DNA from: CAYYHA01 sp964471535 | GTDB lineage: Bacteria > Myxococcota > Myxococcia > SLRQ01 | Assembly (NCBI GenBank): GCA_964471535.1 | Contig: CAYYHA010000253.1 | Location: forward strand, 1-5,970 | Direction: 5' to 3' | Length of the DNA stretch: 5,970 bases | Shown here: positions 1 through 5,136 of the stretch, one piece after another | How positions within the stretch are numbered: the stretch's first letter is position 1 | Layout of the letters: every line of letters begins with the position of its first letter | Notes under the pieces: model-generated | Seen by the model: the letters and a program-made list of their open reading frames with translations, nothing else | The model's database searches: none | Told to the model about the DNA's origin: nothing | Position numbers and translations under genes: made by a program

Positions 1-601
1 CCTCGAGGAGCACCACGTCGAGGCCCCGTTCGGCCAGGCGCGTGGCCATCACCGCGCCGCCCGGGCCGGTGCCCACCACGACGACGGTGGCGCGCACCGT
101 CTCGCCGGCGTGGTCCTCGGCGGGGAAGACGCGCGCGAAATAGGGGGGCGGCGGATCCGGCGGCGCGGGCGGCGGCGGATCGTAGCCGATGAGGCGGCTT
201 ATCTCCGGCACGGCGAAGTGACCCAGCTTGATGGGCGTGACGAGACCGCGAAAGAGGATGCGCACGAAGAACAGAGGCGAGTGGAGCCAGCGCTCGAGGT
301 GCCGGAGCGCCGCCTCGGGGGGAAGCCGAGAGAAGCGGCGAAGGGTGAAGGGCAGGGCGCTCCACTCGAAGAGCCAGACGAGGAGACGGTAGCCGCGGGC
401 GATGTGCCGGGGCGCCGCACTCAGGAAGGCGTCGAGCCGCTCGAGGAGGCGGGCGTCGGGAGCGGGCAGGCGGGCACCGGCGGGCATGGCGGCCCGGGCG
501 ATGGCGAGCACGACGCGGTGGAGGCCACGCGCCTCCGCCGGCGTGGAGGTCGGGGCCCGCTGCGGGGCCTCCGGGGTGGGCCGTGCCACGGCGGTGCTCA
601 T
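1..601 (-). CDS. GMC-family FAD-dependent oxidoreductase, N-terminal part (cut by window edge)
   Basis: Only the first 200 residues are present; the gene runs off the left edge. Residues about 165-200 form a dinucleotide-binding fold: a run of four valines, then the glycine motif G-T-G-P-G-G, a helix, and a strand ending V-V-L-L-E whose glutamate would bind the FAD ribose. This is the classic start of GMC oxidoreductases (alcohol, cholesterol or long-chain fatty-alcohol oxidases). Before it lie about 165 residues: a low-complexity N-terminus, a helical section rich in Arg, Leu and aromatic residues (about 60-145; it contains H-S-P-L-F-F and ends near I-G-Y-D), and a proline-rich linker at about 141-155. 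Such an N-terminal helical domain is known from fatty-alcohol-oxidase-like GMC proteins, so a membrane-associated alcohol oxidase or dehydrogenase is my inference; the substrate cannot be told. The ATG (601-599) overlaps the moaA stop as ATGA, indicating translational coupling. The FAD motif makes the family call fairly safe; the catalytic His is outside the window. Confidence 0.8.
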   Translation of the reverse strand, partial: MSTAVARPTPEAPQRAPTSTPAEARGLHRVVLAIARAAMPAGARLPAPDARLLERLDAFLSAAPRHIARGYRLLVWLFEWSALPFTLRRFSRLPPEAALRHLERWLHSPLFFVRILFRGLVTPIKLGHFAVPEISRLIGYDPPPPAPPDPPPPYFARVFPAEDHAGETVRATVVVVGTGPGGAVMATRLAERGLDVVLLE

Positions 602-1686
602 CCGCCCACCCCGGTCATCACGACGAGGTCCGAGCTCTGCGCGGCCTCACGCTGCCAGAAGTGGTGCCCGTCGAGCCGGGCGCCCACCGCCGCGCGAATG
701 ATCTCGGTCATGGCCCCATCGGAGGCACCGCTGCGGAGCAGCGCCCGCAGATCCCGGCCCTCCGGCCGCGCCAGACAGGCGCGCAGCTCCCCCTTGGCCG
801 TGACCCGCAGGCGGTTGCAGGTGGCGCAGAACTGCTCGGAGACGGCCCCGATGAACCCGATGCGCCGGCTCGGGTCGCCGCGGGCCGCCCGGTACACCGC
901 CGGCCCCAATCCGGTGGTCCCGGGGTCCACGGGCCTGGGGTCCACACGACCCCCGAGCCGCTCGAGCATCTCCGCCACCGGCACCACCGCAGCCGCTCCG
1001 TGCCGGCGCCCGGCCTCACCCACCGGCATCAGCTCGATGAAGCGAGGCACGAGGCCCCGCGCCCATGCGAAGTCGACGATGCGCTCGAGCTCGTCGTCGT
1101 TGAAGCCGCGGATGACCACGGTGTTGAGCTTGATGGGATCGAAGCCCGCCGCCTGGGCGGCGTCGATCCCTGCAAGGACGTGCGCCAACCGGCCGCCTCG
1201 GGTGATCCGCGCGTGCCGCTCGGGGTCGAGGGTGTCGAGGGAGATGTTCAGGCGGCGCAGGCCCGCCGCGAAGAGCGGTCTCGCCAGGGCCGCGAGGCGG
1301 TCGCCGTTGGTGGTCATCGCCACGTCGCGAATGCCGTCGATCGTGGAAATCCCAGCGACGAGATCGACGAGGCCCGAGCGCACCGTGGGCTCCCCTCCGG
1401 TGATGCGCACCGCCTCCACGCCGCACGCGGCGAAGATCCGCGCCACTCGCACGAGCTCGTCGATGGAGAGCACCTCGCTGCGAGGAGCCCGCTCGAAGCC
1501 CTCCGGAGGCATGCAGTAGGTGCAGCGGTAGTTGCACCGGTCGGTGATCGACAGGCGCAGGTAGCGGATCGTACGTCCCTGCGGATCTCGAAGCGGTGCC
1601 CCCTGCGCCACCGGCTTCGGGGTGCCAGGCGGCGGCTCGGCGCCCGGCGGCACGCGGCCTGCGGGCGCTCTGCTCCCGTCGTCCAT
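598..1686 (-). CDS. moaA: GTP 3',8-cyclase MoaA (radical SAM, molybdenum cofactor synthesis)
   Basis: MoaA converts GTP to 3',8-cyclo-7,8-dihydro-GTP in the cytoplasm, the first step of molybdopterin synthesis; MoaC acts next. The 362-residue product carries the radical SAM cluster motif C-x3-C-x2-C (Cys51, 55, 58, in C-N-Y-R-C-T-Y-C), the SAM-binding I-T-G-G-E-P (95-100), the N-x-S-L-D-T strand, and the second [4Fe-4S] ligand set C-x2-C-x13-C (Cys287, 290, 304) that binds GTP. It ends in Gly-Gly, the C-terminal tail known to be needed for MoaA activity, so it looks fully functional. The first ~35 residues are a Pro/Gly/Ala-rich extension not usual in the family. The ATG at 1686 was chosen because it is the only ATG between the preceding gene and the conserved core; the frame stays open further upstream, but that is antisense-free overlap with the HD-GYP gene and shows no MoaA similarity. 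The ribosome binding site is poor (GGGG directly before ATG). No moaC, moaE or mogA is nearby; the downstream gene is a GMC oxidoreductase overlapping by 4 nt. Confidence 0.96.
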   Translation of the reverse strand: MDDGSRAPAGRVPPGAEPPPGTPKPVAQGAPLRDPQGRTIRYLRLSITDRCNYRCTYCMPPEGFERAPRSEVLSIDELVRVARIFAACGVEAVRITGGEPTVRSGLVDLVAGISTIDGIRDVAMTTNGDRLAALARPLFAAGLRRLNISLDTLDPERHARITRGGRLAHVLAGIDAAQAAGFDPIKLNTVVIRGFNDDELERIVDFAWARGLVPRFIELMPVGEAGRRHGAAAVVPVAEMLERLGGRVDPRPVDPGTTGLGPAVYRAARGDPSRRIGFIGAVSEQFCATCNRLRVTAKGELRACLARPEGRDLRALLRSGASDGAMTEIIRAAVGARLDGHHFWQREAAQSSDLVVMTGVGG

Positions 1687-1790
1687 GCCCCAAAGACTAG
1701 AGCCAGGCTCCCCGAGGGACAACGGAGCGCACTCTGGCGCCCGGGCCCGGCGGCGTTCGCAGGCATCCCACAGCCGATTCGGCCGGCCGA
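1687..1790 (-). promoter_or_regulatory. moaA upstream gap with weak promoter candidate
   Basis: This 104-nt gap separates the HD-GYP gene from moaA. On the minus strand it holds TTGTCC, then 17 nt, then TAGTCT ending 7 nt before the moaA ATG. These match the sigma-70 consensus at 4/6 and 3/6 positions. If used, transcription would begin almost at the ATG, giving a leaderless or nearly leaderless mRNA, which would fit the lack of a good Shine-Dalgarno sequence. The matches are weak enough to arise by chance, and moaA could equally be read through from the HD-GYP gene. No hairpin followed by a T-run was found, so there is no convincing intrinsic terminator here. Confidence 0.25.
1779..1790. repeat. 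12-bp perfect palindrome abutting the HD-GYP stop codon
   Basis: TCGGCCGGCCGA is a perfect 12-bp palindrome that begins at the base immediately after the HD-GYP gene's TGA. It has no loop, so it is not a usual terminator hairpin. It could be a dimeric-protein binding site or simply chance in GC-rich DNA. Confidence 0.3.
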
Positions 1791-2942
1791 TCAGGTCGAC
1801 GAGGCGACGCGCAGCTCTGGGTCGGTGAGGCGTGCGCCGCCCTTCCGATCCTCCTCGCGGGCCACCTCGGCCTCGAAGCCCACCAGGCCATCGGCGTCGC
1901 GGAGCCGCTGCAGCTCCTCGGGATCCATGGCGAGGAAGACCTCGACGACTGCAGGATCGAACTGCGTCCCCGCACAGCGGGCGATCTCCTGCGCCGCCGC
2001 CTCGTGGCTTTGACCCTTGCGATAGGGGCGGTCGCTCACGATGGCATCGTAGGCGTCGGCGACCGAGAAGATCCGAGCGCCGAGCGGAATCGCACAGCCC
2101 TTCAGGCCCGCTGGGTAGCCAGTCCCGTCGAACTTCTCCTGGTGGGCCAGGATGATCTCCGCCGCCGGCTCGAGGTAGGGGATGTCCTTGACGATCTCGT
2201 AGCCGATGCGGGGATGCTCGCGCATCTCCTCCCACTCCTCGGGGGTGAGCTTCCCCGGCTTGAGGAGGATGTTGTCGCTCACGCCGATCTTCCCGATGTC
2301 GTGGAGCAGGGCGCCCCGGGCGATGTCGATGAGCAGCTGCCCGCGGATTCCCATCTTCGCCGCGATGGCGGCGGTGTACCGCATCACCCGCTGGCTGTGC
2401 CGGCCGGTGTCCTTCTCCCGGGCGTCGAGGGCGGCGGCGAGCGACTCGAGGGTGGCCTGGTAGGCCTGGTTGAGTTCGTCGAGGGCGGCGGCGAGCTGCT
2501 CGCTCTTGACCTGCACCTCCTTCTCGAGGCCCGCCTTGTAGCGGCGGTCGTCGAGGAGGTGGCCGCGCCGGCGCAGCGCCCGCTCCACCGCCTGGTACAG
2601 CTCGCTGGCCCGAAACGGTTTGCTGATGAAGTCGTAGGCGCCGCGGCGCAGGGTCTCCACGGCCATCTCGGTCTCCGCGAAGCCGCTGATGGCCACCACC
2701 GCCGTGTCGGGGCGGGCGTCGAGGACCTGCTCGATGAGCCAGATGCCATCGTGGCCGGGCATCTTCAGGTCGGTGACGACCAGCTCGAAGTCGCCGGCGA
2801 GGAAACGCTCGAGGCCGCTCTCTGCGTCGACAGCGACCTCGGTCTGGTATCCCTCCGGCGAGAGGAGGTCCACGACGACCTCCCGGATGGCGGGGTCGTC
2901 GTCTACGACGAGGATGCGCGTCTTTCCCGGGTCGACCGTCAT
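1791..2942 (-). CDS. RpfG-like response regulator with HD-GYP cyclic-di-GMP phosphodiesterase domain
   Basis: The 383-residue protein is a two-component output regulator predicted to hydrolyse cyclic di-GMP. Residues 8-125 form a receiver domain with the acidic pocket Asp14-Asp15-Asp16, phospho-acceptor Asp58 (in T-D-L-K-M-P), Ser86 and Lys108 (K-P-F). A helical, probably coiled-coil linker (about 130-170) leads to the HD-GYP domain: His182, His214-Asp215 (H-D-I-G-K-I-G), His243-Pro, His267, then D-G-T-G-Y-P (272-277) and D-R-P-Y (304-307). The usual H-H-E before the GYP motif is H-Q-E here (Gln268), losing one possible metal ligand. The ATG at 2942 is preferred because GGGAGGAGGAG lies directly before it and the receiver domain starts a few residues in; an in-frame ATG at 2981 has no ribosome binding site and would add 13 residues, and it sits at the predicted transcription start. 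No sensor kinase is in the window, so the signal is unknown. Motility, biofilm or development control is known for the family but not shown here. Confidence 0.95.
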   Translation of the reverse strand: MTVDPGKTRILVVDDDPAIREVVVDLLSPEGYQTEVAVDAESGLERFLAGDFELVVTDLKMPGHDGIWLIEQVLDARPDTAVVAISGFAETEMAVETLRRGAYDFISKPFRASELYQAVERALRRRGHLLDDRRYKAGLEKEVQVKSEQLAAALDELNQAYQATLESLAAALDAREKDTGRHSQRVMRYTAAIAAKMGIRGQLLIDIARGALLHDIGKIGVSDNILLKPGKLTPEEWEEMREHPRIGYEIVKDIPYLEPAAEIILAHQEKFDGTGYPAGLKGCAIPLGARIFSVADAYDAIVSDRPYRKGQSHEAAAQEIARCAGTQFDPAVVEVFLAMDPEELQRLRDADGLVGFEAEVAREEDRKGGARLTDPELRVASST

Positions 2943-2954
2943 CTCCTCCTCCCG
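2943..2954 (-). promoter_or_regulatory. Strong ribosome binding site deciding the HD-GYP gene start
   Basis: The minus strand reads CGGGAGGAGGAG directly before ATG (2942-2940). The first GGAGG sits 5 nt from the start codon and a second, overlapping copy closer in. It is the strongest Shine-Dalgarno sequence in the window and argues for this ATG over the one at 2981. Confidence 0.75.
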
Positions 2955-2990
2955 TGCCCCCCGCGAGGCATCGGTTGGCATGGGAGGGCG

Positions 2991-3020
2991 ATCTTAGCAG
3001 GGGCCGCGTACGCTGGGAAA
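2991..3020 (-). promoter_or_regulatory. Candidate promoter for the HD-GYP regulator gene
   Basis: In the 88-nt gap after folB the minus strand carries TTTCCC (3020-3015), 18 nt, then TAAGAT (2996-2991), which is preceded by TG at the extended -10 position (TGCTAAGAT). The -10 matches the consensus at 4/6 positions; the -35 is weak. The expected start point, near 2984, would leave a leader of about 40 nt containing the strong ribosome binding site at 2943-2954. This agrees with translation from 2942 and not 2981. The local A+T enrichment stands out in otherwise very GC-rich sequence. Confidence 0.4.
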
Positions 3021-3030
3021 GCGAGCCGGC

Positions 3031-3435
3031 TCACCGGCTGCGCCGCCGGCAGAGCGTGACCGCCGCCGAGGTCGGCTCACCCGCCACGCCGGGGCTCGGC
3101 TTGTGCACCGTCACCTGCACCGCCTCGATGGGATGCTCGTGCAGCAGCGCCTCGGCGAGGGCGCCGGCCAGGCGCTCGATGAGACGGAAGCTGTTCTGGG
3201 TGACCACCCGCTGCACCGTCTCCGCGAGCGCGTTGTAGTCCAGGGTGTCCGACAGTTCGTCGGTGGCCGCCGCTCGGCCGAGTGGCAGCGCCACCGAGAG
3301 GTCGACGCGAAAGGGGCGCAGTCGCCGTCGCTCCGCCTCGTGCCAGCCGTGGCGGCCTTCGAAGGTCAGCCCCACCAGGTGGATGCGATCCTGCTCGGCG
3401 GAGGCGAGGGGTCCGATGGCGTCGGCAGGGTTCAT
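3031..3435 (-). CDS. folB: Dihydroneopterin aldolase FolB
   Basis: FolB cleaves 7,8-dihydroneopterin to 6-hydroxymethyl-7,8-dihydropterin and glycolaldehyde in folate synthesis, as a cytoplasmic octamer. The 134-residue product has the family's expected size and marks: strand-turn G-x-H-G-W-H-x-A-E (27-35, with the conserved Glu33/Glu35 region), T-L-D-Y with catalytic-site Tyr67, the pterin-binding Glu87 in L-I-E-R-L-A, and the catalytic Lys112 in H-K-P. The K-P motif and adjacent Pro-rich loop favour the aldolase over its paralogue FolX, which epimerises the triphosphate, though this cannot be excluded from sequence reading. About 15 extra N-terminal residues precede the first strand. Its ATG overlaps the SDR stop as ATGA, and a GGAG stands 8 nt upstream, so it is translationally coupled. 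It is the last gene of the pteridine operon; an 88-nt gap follows. No folP or folK is in view. Confidence 0.92.
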   Translation of the reverse strand: MNPADAIGPLASAEQDRIHLVGLTFEGRHGWHEAERRRLRPFRVDLSVALPLGRAAATDELSDTLDYNALAETVQRVVTQNSFRLIERLAGALAEALLHEHPIEAVQVTVHKPSPGVAGEPTSAAVTLCRRRSR

Positions 3436-4106
3436 CCGAAGATCTCCAGAGAGGCACCGGCGATGGCCGGGGGCGCGTCGAGGCCGAGGTAGGTGATCAC
3501 CGAGGCGACGTCGTCGGGTGTCATGTCGGGCTCGAGGCCCGGCACGCCCCGGCGGAGCATGGGGGTGTCGACCGAGCCGGGGCTCACCGCAGCGACGACC
3601 ACACCCCGGCCCTTCACCTCCTCGGAGAGCGCCTTCGTGAAACCGATGAGGCCCCATTTGCTCGCGCAGTAGGCGGAAAGGAGGGGCGTGCCCAGCGTGC
3701 CCGAGATGGAGGCGACGTTGACGATGCGGCCGCGCCCGCGGGCGAGCATCGCAGGGAGCACCGCCCGCGCGCAGAGGAAGGCCCCCTTCAGGTTGATGTC
3801 GAGCACTTCGTCCCAGGTGGCCTCGTCCATCTCGTGCACCGCCGCCCGGGCCACCACGCCGGCGTTGTTCACCAGGAGGTCGATGGGGCCCAGCGCCTCC
3901 TCGGTCTGGGCCACCGCCTGCGCGACGGCTTCGGCGTCGCGCACGTCGGCAGGGAGCACCAGGGCCCCCTCCAGGGAGGCGGCGGTCTCCTCGAGGGTGC
4001 GCGCGGTGCGGCCGACCAGGGCGAGGCGGCAGCCACGCCCGGCGAGGTGCCGGGCCGTCGCCCGGCCGATCCCGCTGCCCGCACCGGTCACCAGCGCCAC
4101 GGTCAC
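3432..4106 (-). CDS. Short-chain dehydrogenase/reductase, candidate pterin reductase
   Basis: A classical SDR of 224 residues, predicted to be a cytoplasmic NAD(P)H-dependent oxidoreductase. It shows the cofactor motif T-G-A-G-S-G-I-G (7-14), Arg33 after the second strand (suggests NADPH), acidic D-V (54-55), N-N-A-G (80-83), Asn105, and the catalytic Ser133-Tyr146-Lys150 set. P-G (166-167) precedes the substrate lid. The C-terminus stops at E-I-F-G, a little shorter than FabG-like proteins, which end with an extra strand and G-G-M/L. I chose GTG at 4106: it overlaps the folE stop as GTGA and has GAGGAG 8 nt upstream. An in-frame ATG at 4127 would add seven residues and overlap folE further, without a ribosome binding site. 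Its place between folE and folB, with 4-nt overlaps on both sides, suggests a role on a pterin: sepiapterin-reductase-like, FolM-like, or a dihydropterin reductase. The substrate is an inference from context; the fold call is secure. It lacks FolM's unusual Arg-containing glycine motif. Confidence 0.92.
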   Translation of the reverse strand: MTVALVTGAGSGIGRATARHLAGRGCRLALVGRTARTLEETAASLEGALVLPADVRDAEAVAQAVAQTEEALGPIDLLVNNAGVVARAAVHEMDEATWDEVLDINLKGAFLCARAVLPAMLARGRGRIVNVASISGTLGTPLLSAYCASKWGLIGFTKALSEEVKGRGVVVAAVSPGSVDTPMLRRGVPGLEPDMTPDDVASVITYLGLDAPPAIAGASLEIFG

Positions 4107-4684
4107 GGCTTGGGCTCCTCGTTCCATGCGCCGACGGCCGCCAGAAACTCCGCCCGGTGGCCCGCCGTCTCTTCGGCATAGCGGCCGCGCGCCGCGGTGC
4201 AGCGCACCGTGGCCTCGTGGCGCCGCACTCCCCGAAGCGCCATACAGGCCTGCTTCGCCTCGGTGACGACCATCGCGCCCCGGGCGCCGAGGTGCTCCAT
4301 CAGGGCGTCGGCGATGGCGTGGGTCACCGTCTCCTGCAGGGCCAGACGCGCACCGAGGGCCTCCACCAGGCGCACCAGCTTCGAGAAGCCCACGATGCGG
4401 TCCGCGGGCAGGTAGGCGAGGTGGGCGCGCCCGAGATAGGGGAGGAGGTGGTGGGGGCACACGCCGACGAAGGCGATGCCCGTGACCATCACCGCCCCCT
4501 CCGACGCGGGTGCCTCGAAGGTGTCCAGGATCGTTCCGGGGTCGATGCCCTCGCCGGCGAGCAGCTCGTCCGCCCAGGCCTCGGTCACCCACGCGGGCGT
4601 GTGCGCCAGGGCGGGGTCGGTGGGATCGGCACCGATCGCAGCGAGGAAATCGGAGACCGCCCTCTGCATCGCCTTGCGATCCAT
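4103..4684 (-). CDS. folE: GTP cyclohydrolase I FolE, divergent active-site signatures
   Basis: FolE converts GTP to 7,8-dihydroneopterin triphosphate and formate, the entry to folate, queuosine and tetrahydropterin routes. The 193-residue product has the zinc ligands Cys76, His79 and Cys147, the catalytic His78, the phosphate-binding Ser101-Lys102 (V-G-F-S-K), Gln117-Glu118 (L-Q-E, where the Glu binds guanine) and R-G-V-R (151-154). Two normally strict features differ: C-E-H-H is C-P-H-H, and the His two residues before the third zinc ligand (His179 of the E. coli enzyme, catalytic) is Gln145. The tail after R-G-V-R is also atypical. It may be a divergent but active clade, or make an altered product. 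The ATG at 4684 has GGCGG 5 nt upstream and lies 2 nt after the queD stop; a GTG at 4690 would overlap queD as GTGA but lacks a good ribosome binding site. The downstream SDR overlaps by GTGA. Confidence 0.9.
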   Translation of the reverse strand: MDRKAMQRAVSDFLAAIGADPTDPALAHTPAWVTEAWADELLAGEGIDPGTILDTFEAPASEGAVMVTGIAFVGVCPHHLLPYLGRAHLAYLPADRIVGFSKLVRLVEALGARLALQETVTHAIADALMEHLGARGAMVVTEAKQACMALRGVRRHEATVRCTAARGRYAEETAGHRAEFLAAVGAWNEEPKP

Positions 4685-4686
4685 TG

Positions 4687-5034
4687 TCACCGCCCGTCGT
4701 AGGTGACCGAGCAGCCCTCGATCTCCCAGAGGGTGATCTCACGGAGACCGGGCAGCTTCGGCTCGAGGAGTTCCCAGAACCATTTCACGATGAGCTCCGC
4801 GGTGGGGTTGTCGAGGAAGTCGTTGAGGTTCTGGTGATCCACCTTCCCGAGGATGGTTTCCTCGACGATGCGCTGGATCTCCACGAAGTCGAGGATCATG
4901 CCGCTCTTGGGGTCGGGCTCCCCCTCGACGCTGACCAGGAAGCGGTAGTTGTGCCCGTGGAGGCGAAAGCACGGCCCGTCGTAGTAGGGGAGCCGGTGGG
5001 CGGCGCAAAACGAGAACTCGGCATTCAGTCGCAT
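4687..5034 (-). CDS. queD: QueD / 6-pyruvoyltetrahydropterin synthase family enzyme
   Basis: The family acts on 7,8-dihydroneopterin triphosphate. QueD makes 6-carboxy-5,6,7,8-tetrahydropterin for queuosine; PTPS makes 6-pyruvoyltetrahydropterin for biopterin. The 115-residue product has zinc ligands His13 (A-A-H-R-L), His26 and His28 (H-G-H), catalytic Cys22, the D-H-x-N-L-N motif (Asp66-His67) and Glu104 near the C-terminus, so it looks complete and active. Cys22 stands three residues before H-G-H (C-x3-H-G-H), as in E. coli QueD, rather than five as in mammalian PTPS, which favours QueD; bacterial enzymes of this family can do both reactions. The ATG at 5034 has GGAAGG 8 nt upstream and begins right at the first strand; a TTG at 5076 is unlikely. 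It precedes folE by 2 nt and so uses the product of its operon neighbour. No queC, queE or queF is in the window, and no preQ1 riboswitch was recognised in the leader. Confidence 0.88.
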   Translation of the reverse strand: MRLNAEFSFCAAHRLPYYDGPCFRLHGHNYRFLVSVEGEPDPKSGMILDFVEIQRIVEETILGKVDHQNLNDFLDNPTAELIVKWFWELLEPKLPGLREITLWEIEGCSVTYDGR

Positions 5035-5136
5035 GGTCTCTGCCTTCCGCGTTCGGCAGTCTCCGTCACTTGCCAAGGCGCATCAAGGGCCGGCGAGGCC
5101 CCGTCCCTGCCGCGGCCGGCGGGCCGGTCCCGGTCC
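5035..5136 (-). promoter_or_regulatory. Gap upstream of queD: ribosome binding site, weak hairpin, no clear promoter
   Basis: This 102-nt gap lies between the DUF4149 gene and queD. GGAAGG (5048-5043) is the queD ribosome binding site. The minus strand also has TTGGCA (5/6 to a -35 box, near 5076), but no acceptable -10 box follows at the right distance. A short stem, GGGCC with loop TCGCC and GGCCC (5101-5087), followed by TTGAT, is a poor terminator candidate. I cannot decide whether queD is transcribed from its own promoter or from ahcY. Confidence 0.3.

Noticed and set aside
141..180. CCG/GGC-rich triplet repeat as a mobile or tandem-repeat element
   Set aside because: It encodes the in-frame proline-rich linker of the GMC protein and is explained by coding for Pro and Ala in GC-rich DNA.
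1687..2235. Upstream extension of the moaA frame by up to 183 residues
   Set aside because: The extension overlaps the conserved HD-GYP gene in another frame of the same strand and shows no MoaA-like or other domain; the ATG at 1686 gives the normal family length.
2943..2981. Start of the HD-GYP regulator at ATG 2981
   Set aside because: No ribosome binding site before it, and it lies at the predicted transcription start; the ATG at 2942 has an excellent Shine-Dalgarno sequence and begins just before the receiver domain.
110..3059. Very long plus-strand open frames (110-1519, 583-2013, 2004-3059) lying opposite GMC, moaA and the HD-GYP gene
   Set aside because: They are antisense to genes with clear catalytic motifs, are rich in Arg/Gly/Pro/Ala or His with no recognisable domain, and are what GC-rich codon use produces on the opposite strand.
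5087..5101. Intrinsic terminator after the DUF4149 gene
   Set aside because: The stem is only 5 bp (6 with a G-U pair) and is followed by TTGAT and not a T-run, so it is not convincing as a terminator.
5035..5136. preQ1 or other riboswitch in the queD leader
   Set aside because: No A-rich preQ1 aptamer tail or matching stem-loop pattern could be found; the gap is GC-rich with only short accidental stems.
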